64,000 nucleotides of DNA, taken from the NCBI RefSeq assembly GCF_007483685.1, contig NZ_VMKN01000001.1, forward strand, positions 1,724,393-1,788,392, in the 5' to 3' direction. Both the position numbers and the translations under genes were made by a program. Below the pieces are notes generated by a model, which searched no databases, was not told the origin of the DNA, and saw nothing but the letters and a program-made list of their open reading frames with translations. The DNA comes from Litoribacter populi (lineage in GTDB: Bacteria; Bacteroidota; Bacteroidia; Cytophagales; Cyclobacteriaceae). Shown piece after piece: positions 26,566 through 36,279 of this stretch; the first letter of the stretch is position 1; each line of letters opens with the position of its first letter.

Positions 26566-28686
26566 ATGGAGAATAATCCCAAAAACCAACCTGACAAAGA
26601 GCATGATTTCATGACCACCAATCAAGGGGTAAAAGTCAGCCATACCGATGATAGTTTGAAGGTAGGAGAACGTGGTCCTACCATTATGGATGACCATCAT
26701 TTCCGAGAAAAGATGATGCATTTTGATCATGAGCGTATACCAGAAAGGGTGGTACATGCCAGAGGGTCGGCAGCGCATGGGTATTTTCAAGTTTATGAAA
26801 GCATGGCGCCGTATACTAAAGCTAAATTTCTTCAAGATCCATCCAAGAAAACTTCCGTGTTTGTGAGATTTTCCACGGTAGTTGGTTTTAGAGGATCAGC
26901 TGATACCGTAAGAGATGTGAGGGGTTTTGCTACCAAGTTTTATACTGAAGAAGGTAATTATGACCTAGTAGGCAATAATATGCCGGTATTTTTTATTCAA
27001 GATGCGATAAAATTTCCTGATTTGGTCCATTCTATTAAGCCAGAACCACACAACGAAATGCCACAGGCTGCAGCAGCTCATGACTCCTTTTGGGATTTTG
27101 TGTCTCTAATGCCTGAATCCATGCACATGATCATGTGGGTGTTATCCGATCGTGGGGTGCCTCGAAGTTATTCCAAAATGGAAGGATTTGGCGTTCATAC
27201 CTTCAGGTTTGTAAACAAAGAAGGTAAAAGTCACTTCATAAAGCTGCATTGGAAGCCATTGACTGACATGGCATCACTAGTTTGGGATGAGGCCCAAAAG
27301 ACGGCTGGCAAGGATCCAGATTTCAATAGAAGGGATCTTTGGGATTCAATCGAAATGGGAAATTATCCAGAATTTGAGCTTTGTGTTCAAATGCTTCCGG
27401 AAGAGGATGAGCATAAGTTTGCTTTTGATATCCTAGACGCTACCAAAATATGGCCGGAAGAACTCGTGCCACTTAAGAGAGTAGGGAAGATGGTGCTGGA
27501 TAGGAATCCCGAGGACTTTTTTACGGAGACGGAGCAGGTGGCGTTTCACCCTGGACACTTGGTATCAGGTATTGATTTGACTAATGATCCACTTTTGCAA
27601 GGTAGGCTGTTTTCTTATTTGGATACCCAGTTGACTCGATTGGGTGGACCAAATTTTGCCGAGCTGCCTATCAATAAGCCCCACGCCAAAGTGGAAAACA
27701 ACCAACAGGATGGCTTCATGCGGCATCACAATAATCATAGAGGCAATGTTAATTACTTTCCAAACTCTAGGGCCGAAGGTAAACCGCAAATGGCCCCAGA
27801 AGATGAAATGGGATATGTACATTATCCAGAAAATGTCTCAGGAAAGAAAATCCGTGGCAGAAGTGAGGGGTTTAAGGATTTTTATTCTCAAGCTACGCTT
27901 TTCTACCGAAGCATGACCGAAATTGAAAAGAAGCATATCATAGAAGCCGCATGGTTTGAGCTCGGAAAAGTTAAAGAAATGGCTATTAGGGAGCGCGTAG
28001 TAAGACAATTCTACCATATCGATGAGGACATGGCAAGGAAAGTAGCAGAAGGAATAGGTGTAAAGCCACTTGACCAATCAGAGATCGATAAAATTCAGCA
28101 GGAAGTCAAATCTTTCCAAGAAAACGTGTGGAAGGATAAAGTGAATATAGATGATTCACCTTCCCTAAGTATGGAAAAAGTCAAAAAAGCTGATTCCATT
28201 AAAGGGATGAAGGTGGGAATACTGGCCGAAAAAGGGGCAAATTTATCTACGGTCACTAAACTTAAAGAGTGGCTTAAAGAAAATAATGCGGATGCCGAGG
28301 TTGTATCCTCTCAATTCGGAATTTTCGGAGATGAAATGAAAGTAGATAAATCCTATATTACAACAGCTTCTGTGTTATATGATAGCATTTTTGTTGTTGA
28401 TGGAAAGGAAAGCATAGAAGCCATGGCCGACAATGGTGACTCTATCCATTTTGTCAACGAATGCTACAGGCACTGCAAACCAATTGGATTGATTGGGGAT
28501 GCTAAGGAATTTCTGGATAATACTTCCATCCGGAAATTAGTACAAGAAAATGGCGATGGTAATTGGTCGGACAAAGGAGTTGTGAGCGGAAGTGACTTGT
28601 CAGATAATTTCTTCAATGACTATTTTAAGGCTCTAGCGATGCAAAGACATTGGGGTAGGTCTAGCAAAGACAAAGTGCCCGCTTAA
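26566..28686 (+). CDS. katE: Large-subunit catalase (HPII/KatE type)
   Basis: This 706-residue haem catalase breaks down hydrogen peroxide to water and oxygen. The catalytic His lies in RVVHARGSAAHGYF (about residue 62) and the Asn in YDLVGNNMPVFFIQD. The proximal haem-binding Tyr is in GRLFSYLDTQLTRLGGPNF (about 350). Residues about 545-706 form the extra flavodoxin/glutamine-amidotransferase-like domain (GMKVGILAEKGANLSTVTKLKEWL) that defines clade 2 large-subunit catalases. There is no signal peptide. It is transcribed alone and ends in a very strong 21-bp inverted repeat. In other bacteria this type belongs to the stationary or general stress response. Confidence 0.95.
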   Translation: MENNPKNQPDKEHDFMTTNQGVKVSHTDDSLKVGERGPTIMDDHHFREKMMHFDHERIPERVVHARGSAAHGYFQVYESMAPYTKAKFLQDPSKKTSVFVRFSTVVGFRGSADTVRDVRGFATKFYTEEGNYDLVGNNMPVFFIQDAIKFPDLVHSIKPEPHNEMPQAAAAHDSFWDFVSLMPESMHMIMWVLSDRGVPRSYSKMEGFGVHTFRFVNKEGKSHFIKLHWKPLTDMASLVWDEAQKTAGKDPDFNRRDLWDSIEMGNYPEFELCVQMLPEEDEHKFAFDILDATKIWPEELVPLKRVGKMVLDRNPEDFFTETEQVAFHPGHLVSGIDLTNDPLLQGRLFSYLDTQLTRLGGPNFAELPINKPHAKVENNQQDGFMRHHNNHRGNVNYFPNSRAEGKPQMAPEDEMGYVHYPENVSGKKIRGRSEGFKDFYSQATLFYRSMTEIEKKHIIEAAWFELGKVKEMAIRERVVRQFYHIDEDMARKVAEGIGVKPLDQSEIDKIQQEVKSFQENVWKDKVNIDDSPSLSMEKVKKADSIKGMKVGILAEKGANLSTVTKLKEWLKENNADAEVVSSQFGIFGDEMKVDKSYITTASVLYDSIFVVDGKESIEAMADNGDSIHFVNECYRHCKPIGLIGDAKEFLDNTSIRKLVQENGDGNWSDKGVVSGSDLSDNFFNDYFKALAMQRHWGRSSKDKVPA

Positions 28687-28736
28687 AGTAAAAAAAACAC
28701 CCTCATGATATTCAGGAGGGTGTTTTTTTTACTTTA
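28684..28736. terminator. Bidirectional terminator with perfect 21-bp arms
   Basis: Arms 28684-28704 and 28716-28736 are exact reverse complements with an 11-base loop, including A8 and T8 tracts. The left arm starts at the catalase stop codon. The right arm encodes the last residues of the LLM pseudogene, whose stop codon (28712-28714) is in the loop. Confidence 0.92.
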
Positions 28737-29680
28737 GGTAAAATGTATTGGCCAAAGAAGTCAATAAATTCTTTTTGATTACGATTGACATTGTGAATTG
28801 ATATTTTCGAGAAACCCAATTTTTGATATGATCTGATGGTTTCAATGAAAAGATCAGGGTCGCTGCCCATATAAACATGGTCAGCGAGGTCCTCCGGTCT
28901 GACATATGCTGCGGCTTGTTCAAACTGTTTTGGATTTCCTAATTCAGCCAAGAGATCACTTTCAAAAATATTTGTTTTCCATTGGTCAAAAGCCAGTTCC
29001 TTCGCTTTATCCTTTTCTGGGTGGTATGAAACCTGTAATTTGAGAATCATAGGTTTATTTTCTCCTCCAGCCTTTTTCCAATTTTCAACAAATACTTGCA
29101 TTTCGTCAAGCGGTTTGTTTACTGTGATTATACCATCTGCCCAGCCGGATAAAAAATTGGCGGTTTTGGGGGTGAGAGCGGCTCACACAACTACAGGAGG
29201 TTTTGGTGGGAGTGTATAAAGCTTGGCATTTTGTACGGTGAAATGCTTGTCATAATTGACCATTTTTCCCCTCCACAATTCCCGCATGATATGAACTGCA
29301 TCCTTCAAAGCCTCATTCCGGTTATCCTTGGTCGGCCACTTTTTTCCGACAATGCCTTCATTTAACATTTGGCCACTTCCCACACAGATCCAAAAACGGT
29401 CGGGAAACATGTCCATTAAGGTAGCTGATGCTTGAGCTATAATGGCAGGATTTTATCGCATGTGGGGACAGTTGACAACACCCATTGGCAAATAAGTTTT
29501 TGCCAGCGCGGCCCCCAGCCAACTCCAGGCATAGCCAGATTGCCCCTGGTCCTCGCTCCAAGGATAGAAATGATCACTGGAAAGAGCAAACTGAAAGCCT
29601 TTTTTTTCAGCCAACTGAACCAATTTCAATAATTCAGAAGGGCTAAATTGTTCATGAGAAACATGGTAACCTATCTCCAT
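28712..29680 (-). pseudogene. LLM-class flavin-dependent oxidoreductase, two in-frame stops
   Basis: One frame of 322 codons reads through the whole gene except for two stop codons. Part one (from ATG 29680) has MEIGYHVSHEQFSPSELLKL and SSDHFYPWSEDQGQSGYAWS, the family start. The first stop (TAA) falls where the family has Tyr, in MR-stop-NPAIIAQASATL. The middle carries RFWICVGSGQMLNE. The second stop (TGA) follows KPPVVV and precedes AALTPKTANFLSGWADGIITV. The C-terminal part is intact. The protein resembles the TIGR03885-like FMN-dependent group. It was the second gene after the GH13 gene (one base between them). Both lesions are base substitutions, which indicates a true pseudogene. Confidence 0.9.
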
Positions 29681-29681
29681 A

Positions 29682-31292
29682 TCAAATCACTTTTTTATGG
29701 ACATTTATCCTAATCCATCTATATCCATAACCATTAACTTCAATTAAAGTAGCTGGAGCCTTATAATCCTTGTCTGCCAATTCATCCATCGTTTCAACAT
29801 TTTGCAAATCATCTGGCAACCTTACTTTTTGCTTTTTTGAAGAAAAATTAAGGACAACCAATAATCTTTTCCCATCATGGGCATAGATTATCGATAGAAG
29901 CTCATCGGAAAGTTTGAGTCGTTCCCATTTCCCATAACCAATTTCAATGCAATCTTTTCTTAGTTTTATAAGATTGACGATAAAGTGATAGATTGAGCCT
30001 TTATCTTTTTGATGAAGCTCAACGTTTATGTTTTTATAACTGTATGGCCCTTGCGATAAAGGTGGATAACAGATTTTCTCCATTGGAGCTTGAGAAAATC
30101 CGCCATGCAGACTAGAATTCCATTGCATCGGTATGCGCACTGCAGCGCGAAGGTTCCGGTTGAGATCCTCACCCATACCCAATTCTTCACCAAAGTGTAG
30201 CATTGGAGATCCAGGGATGCCGAAGATTGACACATACACCAATTTGATTCTATTGATATCATTTTCCATCATGGAAACCAATTCTCTTTTGATTCCCCCT
30301 TCATTGAAAACCCTCATGTTTGGTTCTGGTGCAAATTTATGAAGTACCTCTTTTCGGTCTTTATCAGAAAGCTGAAGGATATTCAATTCATCATGATGGC
30401 GTACAAAATTGAGTGAATGCCCGCAGGAATAATCGCTAGCATCAAGCCCTTTGGCCAGAGCACTGCCTTTTTCCTGAGCCAAGGCCAGAAATAGGTATTG
30501 GTTGGTAAAGAAGTTGAAAAGCATGTGTATTCTATCTCCTTTACCAAAAAACTCTTTGATCTGGTCAGAAGAAACATCTGCCTCGCCCAATAATATGGCC
30601 TCAGGATTAATACCTTCACTGTACTCCCTGATTTCTTTGAAAATATTATTGTAATTACTAATTGAATTGGTGTCTATCAAGGTATGGGCGGCATCTATCC
30701 GAAAACCTGAAACACCTAATTGAAGCCAAAATTTAATAACCTTGAATATTTCCTTTTTTACTTTTGGGTTGGAGAAATTGAGGTCGGCTTGCTCCTTATA
30801 GTAACTATGTAAATAATAGGAGTTTGTTTCGGCAGCATATTCCCATACGCTGTCTTCTACTCCTTCAAACATAATTTTTTGATCGTCTTCTTCAGGCTTT
30901 TCATCCCTCCATACATAATAATCACGATACGGGGAGTTGCGATATGACTTGGATTGGATAAACCAAGGGTGTTCGACAGAAGTATGGTTAATAACAAGAT
31001 CGATTATAACTCTAATGTTTTTCTCCTGACAGGCATCAATGAAATTGAGAAAATCATCCATATTTCCCAACCGTGAATCAATATTTAGGAAATCCTTTAC
31101 ATCATATCCATAGTCTCTTAATGGGGAAGGATAGAATGGCATCACCCAAAGACAATTGATACCTAAATCGACTAAATAATCTAGTCGTTGGGTAAGACCT
31201 TGGAAATCTCCGAAACCGTCATTGTTTGAATCTTGAAAAAGCTTGACATCTACTCCATAAATGATGGCTTCTTTATACCAATTTTTATCCAT
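29682..31292 (-). CDS. GH13 alpha-amylase family enzyme, trehalose-synthase-like
   Basis: This 536-residue cytosolic enzyme resembles TreS/amylosucrase-type GH13 proteins that interconvert maltose and trehalose or act on alpha-glucans. It has WYKEAIIYGVDVKLFQDSNNDGFGDFQGL, typical of TreS, then DLVINHTS, the nucleophile Asp in GVSGFRIDAAH, the acid/base Glu in ILLGEADV and the third Asp in NFVRHHDELNIL (TreS has RNHDELTL). The C-terminal beta domain is present. There is no signal peptide. It is followed by the broken oxidoreductase. With the OtsAB gene 5 kb away it points to trehalose metabolism, but the exact reaction is inference. Confidence 0.85.
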   Translation of the reverse strand: MDKNWYKEAIIYGVDVKLFQDSNNDGFGDFQGLTQRLDYLVDLGINCLWVMPFYPSPLRDYGYDVKDFLNIDSRLGNMDDFLNFIDACQEKNIRVIIDLVINHTSVEHPWFIQSKSYRNSPYRDYYVWRDEKPEEDDQKIMFEGVEDSVWEYAAETNSYYLHSYYKEQADLNFSNPKVKKEIFKVIKFWLQLGVSGFRIDAAHTLIDTNSISNYNNIFKEIREYSEGINPEAILLGEADVSSDQIKEFFGKGDRIHMLFNFFTNQYLFLALAQEKGSALAKGLDASDYSCGHSLNFVRHHDELNILQLSDKDRKEVLHKFAPEPNMRVFNEGGIKRELVSMMENDINRIKLVYVSIFGIPGSPMLHFGEELGMGEDLNRNLRAAVRIPMQWNSSLHGGFSQAPMEKICYPPLSQGPYSYKNINVELHQKDKGSIYHFIVNLIKLRKDCIEIGYGKWERLKLSDELLSIIYAHDGKRLLVVLNFSSKKQKVRLPDDLQNVETMDELADKDYKAPATLIEVNGYGYRWIRINVHKKVI

Positions 31293-31356
31293 ATCCTAAT
31301 ACTAAGTGAAAAGCACGAAAAATCTTTTTATTCTAACCCTGAGTGGTAGAAAGGGT

Positions 31357-32214
31357 TTAGATTTGGGATAGATCAAGTTGGTCGAGATATTCTTCAAAAC
31401 TCAATGTGCCATGCTTTTCACCGATCATGTCTTTGGAAGAAACAAACCGGAAGTAATCCATATTATGAAACAATTCGGGTTTGAATACTGACAGGGGAAG
31501 GATGGAACCTTTCGCTGCCGCATTTGGAACTTTAAGTATTTCACCGCCTGTTTTTCGTTGTATCATCTCAGCCATTTCCAATCGAGTATGGATTTTGGGC
31601 CCGCCCACTTCCATGATTTCAGGGCCAGAGTTAAGATTTTCGAATATAAGTTTGGCTAAGTCTCCTTGGTAAATAGAGTTGGTTTTGGGCATTCCATCTC
31701 CTATGACTGGGATCACGCCGGCTTTACCCATTTTAATTAGATCATGTAAGCCTCCAAAAAAACCTGCGGGCCGGATGATTGTATAGTTTTTGAAATTATC
31801 AGCCAATGCTTTTTCAGCTTTGTAATGTACTTGCGCCAACTCAAGAGAATTTTCTTCAGAGGCTCCCATAATAGATACAAAAATTCCTCTTTTCACTCCA
31901 GCATTGCTTGCCTGCTCAAATAAGTTTTTGTTTCCATGAAAATCTATGCTATCATAGGTGCCGTCGGTACTTCTAAAAATGCTAACACTTTTTCCTATAG
32001 AGGAAATTAAGATGTTAATATTTTCGAAAACTCCAATTTCATGGATAGGATTTTGGACATCAAAAACCACAATATCATCGGTAAAGCGTCTGATTTCCTC
32101 GATATGCTTATCCTCATGAATCATTGCTCTTACTTGATGTCCATTTTGAGAAAGTATTTTCAGAACTTCCATTCCGAGAGTACCTGATGCACCTGCTAAA
32201 AGTATTTTATCCAT
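31357..32214 (-). CDS. NAD(P)-binding SDR/NmrA-like oxidoreductase
   Basis: This 285-residue atypical short-chain dehydrogenase has a Rossmann start, ILLAGASGTLGMEVLKILSQNGHQVRAM. Phrases such as GIFVSIMGASEENSLELAQ, HYKAEKALADNFKNYTIIRPAGFFG and EVGGPKIHTRLEMAEMI match the group that includes NmrA-like regulators and the complex I 39-kDa type proteins. The Tyr-x3-Lys is represented by HYKAEKA. The substrate is unknown. It lies 65 bases upstream of the GH13 gene on the same strand and 31 bases after the DUF421 genes, so a stress operon is plausible. Confidence 0.8.
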   Translation of the reverse strand: MDKILLAGASGTLGMEVLKILSQNGHQVRAMIHEDKHIEEIRRFTDDIVVFDVQNPIHEIGVFENINILISSIGKSVSIFRSTDGTYDSIDFHGNKNLFEQASNAGVKRGIFVSIMGASEENSLELAQVHYKAEKALADNFKNYTIIRPAGFFGGLHDLIKMGKAGVIPVIGDGMPKTNSIYQGDLAKLIFENLNSGPEIMEVGGPKIHTRLEMAEMIQRKTGGEILKVPNAAAKGSILPLSVFKPELFHNMDYFRFVSSKDMIGEKHGTLSFEEYLDQLDLSQI

Positions 32215-32244
32215 GATTAGGTTGGTTTGAGTTATAGGTGAAGA

Positions 32245-32940
32245 TTATGAAGATTTGGTTTTTACCGCTCTGGCGGTGCTCTTGTTACCACAGTTATCAC
32301 ACACAAAATCATGCCGTGTGTTTGCTTCTTTTGCACACTTGGCACAAATAACTGTTTGAACTTCTTCCGAAACCTCCTCGATGAAATCCTGATCAATGGC
32401 TGGCAATATAAGCAGACCAGGCTTTGGGTCTTTTTCTTCCACTAATGAAAAGGATCCATTACTTTCAAAATATAATCTTTTGACCTGGCCACTGTGAACC
32501 AGTTTTTCTGATCTCAGCTGGGCTTTAAGTCTTTCAGTGGAAATTAATGTTTTTTCCATTGTTTTGATGTCAAGGATTCCGTCTTCAATAATGGTAGCTA
32601 CATCTCCTTGGACTTTCCTTTCAAAGTTTTCATTTTTTGCATTTACCCAAGAAACTACCCGTTGGGAAAACACAACGATAGTAGCTATAATCAGTGCATC
32701 CAAAAGCCCCTGTTCTGGTGCCAAAACGGGCACCCCGATAGCCGCGGCCAATGCTACCATGGAAGCCATTTCTAATCGACTGATTTGAGAAGTCATTCTT
32801 TTTCCCATTAGCCTCATAGAAACCATTAATAAGGCATATACAAAAACAGTCCTCAGCACCACTTCCAAAAGGAATGCTTCTGGCACCTCACCAAAAATAA
32901 AGCGATGATAATCAGAAAGGCCGATCTCCAATAATATCAT
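32245..32940 (-). CDS. DUF421 (YetF-like) membrane protein with C-terminal zinc ribbon
   Basis: This 231-residue protein has three N-terminal transmembrane helices (about residues 20-100) with the family phrase MRLMGKRMTSQISRLEMASMVALAAAIGVP. A YetF cytosolic domain follows (about 105-170, with IEDGILDIKTMEKTLISTERLKAQLR). Unlike the usual family length, it continues into a C-terminal four-Cys ribbon, CAKCAKEANTRHDFVCDNCGNKS, probably binding zinc. The function of DUF421 is unknown; in other genomes it is frequent in stress loci. It overlaps the next DUF421 gene by four bases (ATGA). Confidence 0.85.
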   Translation of the reverse strand: MILLEIGLSDYHRFIFGEVPEAFLLEVVLRTVFVYALLMVSMRLMGKRMTSQISRLEMASMVALAAAIGVPVLAPEQGLLDALIIATIVVFSQRVVSWVNAKNENFERKVQGDVATIIEDGILDIKTMEKTLISTERLKAQLRSEKLVHSGQVKRLYFESNGSFSLVEEKDPKPGLLILPAIDQDFIEEVSEEVQTVICAKCAKEANTRHDFVCDNCGNKSTARAVKTKSS

Positions 32941-33524
32941 AGCGTGTCAAATTTTACTTCCCTTTGAATTTTTTTATCTTTCATTGGAAGTATGTTATTT
33001 TCCTTAGCTGCACTTTCAGTTATATAGATGGATATTACTCCACTTGCTTCCAAATACAGACGTTTGACTTCCGAAAGGTGAGTAATTTGCTCGTTTCTCA
33101 ACATGGCGAAGAGTTGGTTTTTGCTTATTCTAGCCTTAAACAATTCATTTTCCACAATTTGTCCGTCCTTCACCAAAATGGACAATTTTCCTTGTGTCAA
33201 GTCTTCAAACCAGCTGTATTTTACTCCCAGATAATTGAAGCCCCTTTGAAATAGGTATGCTATGATCAAGGCGGTCAAGCCCATAAGAAGCCCCCTGTCA
33301 TATATTTGCATAGGTACAGCAACTAAAGCTCCTAGCGTGACCATTACAGCCATTTCGGATAAGCTTAATTGACCTCCCATTCTCTTACCCATCAGCCGAA
33401 GGGTGAAAAGGAGGATGGCAAAGATGATGATAGAGCGAATCAGTACTTCTACCAGAAATAAAGTAGGCACATCACCTATCCATATGCGGTGCCAGTCCCA
33501 CATTTCAACATCAACATGTTCCAT
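32937..33524 (-). CDS. DUF421 (YetF-like) membrane protein
   Basis: This 195-residue paralogue of its downstream neighbour has three membrane helices and the phrase LRLMGKRMGGQLSLSEMAVMVTLGALVAVP, then GKLSILVKDGQIVENELFKARISKNQLFAMLR and VKRLYLEASGVISIY. It ends without a zinc ribbon. It is the first gene of the overlapping pair, so the two probably form a heteromeric or sequentially translated unit. A third member at 42343 is more distant. The function of the family is unknown. Confidence 0.85.
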   Translation of the reverse strand: MEHVDVEMWDWHRIWIGDVPTLFLVEVLIRSIIIFAILLFTLRLMGKRMGGQLSLSEMAVMVTLGALVAVPMQIYDRGLLMGLTALIIAYLFQRGFNYLGVKYSWFEDLTQGKLSILVKDGQIVENELFKARISKNQLFAMLRNEQITHLSEVKRLYLEASGVISIYITESAAKENNILPMKDKKIQREVKFDTL

Positions 33525-33549
33525 TTAAAAAAAATGTTAGGTTCTGAGA

Positions 33550-34071
33550 TTAAAAGGTCAGAAGGCTTTCACTTGTTTGAATTTTTTGGGACATTTTGCG
33601 CTCAGAGTCCAAGTTTTCATTCAATATAGCTATGACATCAGTAAGCCCCATTTTACTCCCTACGGTCAAAAGTTGGCTGTAGCAGGCTATTTTATAGTGA
33701 TTATAATGGCTTAATAATTTATAAATCTTTAAATCCAGAATAAGTGAGGAAGGCTGCTGGTTGTCGGATATTTCCTTGGCTTCCTTAGTAATGCCCATCA
33801 ACAATGGTCCGTGAAGAGACTGGATGGGATTATCGACAAGTAAAAACAAGGTCTCCAGATTTTCAAGATGGTTGTTGCTGATGGAAGCATAGAAGCTGAT
33901 AGTTTTAGCAAACTCTTTGGAATACTCTTTTCTAAGAAACAGCCCTAAAATGTCTATCATTTCTTTTTCAGTGCCGTAAATGCTCTTTAGATCATCTAAG
34001 AAGAGTTTGGCGAGTGCTTGATTTTGGTGATCTTGGAGTTTTTTAGGGGAAGGGTGGTCAGAGAAAATCAT
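33550..34071 (-). CDS. Ferritin-like DUF892 (YciE-type) protein
   Basis: This 173-residue helical protein is similar to the one at 6417-6944 but more diverged. LAKLFLDDLKSIYGTEKEMIDILGLF is the family opening, and KIYKLLSHYNHYKIACYSQLLTVGSKMG corresponds to the second Glu/His helix, although the Glu is replaced in this copy. It is the first gene of a minus-strand run leading into the DUF421 pair and the GH13 unit, so it may be the stress-block leader. Whether it still binds metal cannot be judged. Confidence 0.75.
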   Translation of the reverse strand: MIFSDHPSPKKLQDHQNQALAKLFLDDLKSIYGTEKEMIDILGLFLRKEYSKEFAKTISFYASISNNHLENLETLFLLVDNPIQSLHGPLLMGITKEAKEISDNQQPSSLILDLKIYKLLSHYNHYKIACYSQLLTVGSKMGLTDVIAILNENLDSERKMSQKIQTSESLLTF

Positions 34072-34475
34072 GATAGCTACGTTGGTTCAGTTAGTTATCC
34101 CCCTAAAAAGGTACCATTAATTTACCTTCAGGAACATTTACATTCAAAATCTTCACATTTAATTTTGTTCTTTTAAAGTAGATACTGAAAAGTAACATCT
34201 TGTTACAGCATAGCCTCAAATTCGTGTGAGGATTAAGGAATATGGAGCGTAGGCAAAGCCTAAATTTTTATTGACATTTTGGGGTGATCGGTAAACAAAT
34301 TGGGACACCTGTCGAAATATTTTCTTGACAATTGTGTCTTTCTCCCTACAATTCTGTAAATGCAAGGGCAACTTCGGCTTTTATTTCTGGTATTTTTTGC
34401 TCAATCACGCTTAGGGTATAGACTTTGGCTATTATAATGGTAACCCAGAAATGGATAGAACTAAAAAGCAATCAA
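34072..34475. other. Gene-free divergent region; contains small inverted repeat
   Basis: No credible coding region. It separates two divergent stress genes, so promoters for both must lie here. A perfect six-base inverted repeat, GTAACA-tct-TGTTAC, is at 34192-34206 and could be an operator. I could not identify confident promoter elements. The frame of the downstream oxidoreductase is open back to 34425 but the start is placed at 34476. Confidence 0.4.
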
Positions 34476-36011
34476 ATGAAAGATATAAATAAGTCATTGT
34501 GGGAGGAAAATGAATACCCGAGTTATTCAATTTTAGATAATGGTGTGGAAACCCAAGTCTGTGTGATAGGAGGGGGGATAACGGGTTTGACTACTGCATT
34601 GCTTTTAAAGCAGAAAGGCTTTGATGTGATCTTGCTTGAGCGTGGCAAAATCGGTTCAGGCACCACCGGCCATACTACGGGGCACATTACTTCAGCGATT
34701 GACTTTTATTATCACCGTCTTATTCGATTTTATGGGGAGGAAACCTCCAAAGAAATATTCATGGCTACGGTAAAGGCTCGTAAGTTGATCGAAAACCTGA
34801 TTAATAGTTATCAAATTGAGGAGGCTAAATATAAAAACTTGCCGGTTACCTATTTTGCAGATAAGGCAAAGCAAATGGATGAATTTTTTAAAGAGCGTGA
34901 TGCTTTCGAAAAGCTCGGAGTGGGAATATCTCATGAGCACGAATGGAAGATTGAAGGTGAACTAACCAGTTTTAGTATACACAACCAAGGGATGATGGAT
35001 GCTTTGGGTTACCTGCACGGGCTGTCTAAAGCGCTGACTGAGGCCGGTGGGAGAATCTGTGAATATTCACCGGTGACTGATTTTACTCATGTGAAGGACA
35101 AGTGGCATGTTAAGGTTAATGGCCATTTTGTAGTAGCAGATCATCTAGTTCAGGCTACCCACACCCCCTTGGGCCTAAATCCTGTTCAAATGGAGATGGT
35201 CCCCCATAATTCATATGTTATGGTTTTTAAGCCTAAGCTTCCGGTGCAGAAAGGAATGTTTTACGATTTTGACTCACCTTATCATTACATCAGACCATGT
35301 GAGGTTAATGGAGAAGATTGCTATATGCTTGGAGGAGCGGATAATAAATCTGGGAAGAAAAATCAGCAGCAACAAAAAATGCTTAAACTTCGGGCCTATG
35401 CTGAGGAGAAGTTTGGAATTGAAAAAATCCATCATGAATGGACGTCAATGTTTTTTGAACCCTCCAATGAACTTCCATTTATTGGTAAAACCCCATTCGG
35501 GAAAAACAACTTTATAGCCTGTGGATTTTCAGGTGATGGGCTTACGTTCGGTACCATTTCCGCTATGATGATTTCCTCTCTGATCTCTGAGGGTAGACAT
35601 CCTTTAGAAAAAGTCTTCAGCCCGTCTCGTGTAGAATTCAATGCCATACCATTCATATTGAGGGAAAACCTAAATAATATGAAACATCTCATTGGAGATA
35701 GGATCAAACTCAAGAAGGAGAAGATCAAAACCCTTCAGAAAGGAAAGGGAATTATAGTAAAAATGGATGAGCAGACGGTAGGGGTAAGCTTAGATGACAA
35801 CGGAGATCTCCACGGTGTGGTACCGATATGTCCACATATGAAATGCCTGGTGAAATGGAATGACCAAGGGCAAACATGGGATTGCGGCTGTCATGGAAGT
35901 AGGTTTAATGCCAAAGGAGAGGTAGTGGCTGGTCCATCGATGAATCCACTCCCATCAGTGAAAGTAGAAGTACAGCCCATTCCACCAATAACTAACACCA
36001 AAATAGAGTAA
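34476..36011 (+). CDS. FAD-dependent oxidoreductase with C-terminal Rieske [2Fe-2S] domain
   Basis: This protein has about 511 residues. The start ATG 34476 precedes the family opening MKDINKSLWEE; an ATG at 34437 is an alternative. The FAD-binding Rossmann motif is VIGGGITGLTTALLLKQKG, followed by LLERGKIGSGTTGHTTGHI, typical of DAO-family enzymes. The C-terminal Rieske ligands are visible as CPHMKCLVKW (Cys-x-His) and CGCHGSRF (Cys-x2-His). Such fusions are common in Bacteroidota and soil Proteobacteria stress loci and are annotated as oxidoreductases acting on amines or amino acids. The substrate and electron acceptor are unknown. It starts a plus-strand series with OtsAB. Confidence 0.88.
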   Translation: MKDINKSLWEENEYPSYSILDNGVETQVCVIGGGITGLTTALLLKQKGFDVILLERGKIGSGTTGHTTGHITSAIDFYYHRLIRFYGEETSKEIFMATVKARKLIENLINSYQIEEAKYKNLPVTYFADKAKQMDEFFKERDAFEKLGVGISHEHEWKIEGELTSFSIHNQGMMDALGYLHGLSKALTEAGGRICEYSPVTDFTHVKDKWHVKVNGHFVVADHLVQATHTPLGLNPVQMEMVPHNSYVMVFKPKLPVQKGMFYDFDSPYHYIRPCEVNGEDCYMLGGADNKSGKKNQQQQKMLKLRAYAEEKFGIEKIHHEWTSMFFEPSNELPFIGKTPFGKNNFIACGFSGDGLTFGTISAMMISSLISEGRHPLEKVFSPSRVEFNAIPFILRENLNNMKHLIGDRIKLKKEKIKTLQKGKGIIVKMDEQTVGVSLDDNGDLHGVVPICPHMKCLVKWNDQGQTWDCGCHGSRFNAKGEVVAGPSMNPLPSVKVEVQPIPPITNTKIE

Positions 36012-36279
36012 ACTGCAAATAGGGGTAGCATTCGGAGCAATATTCAGAATGTTGCCTCTATTTTATTGTTGCAATTTGTTTACATATCGAGTCGATTAAA
36101 CCACGCTATCATTTGATTGGTTTTCTTATGAGTAAGGGTGTATTTATCAGTTTAGCTTTAACTGGATCTTTTTAGTAAATCCCTCAGATTGGCTCGAATA
36201 CTGCCATATAATGACCATTGGCTAAACAGAAGTAGTTTTGATAGCCAATTATTTTTATTGGCCTAAAGAAAAAAATGAA

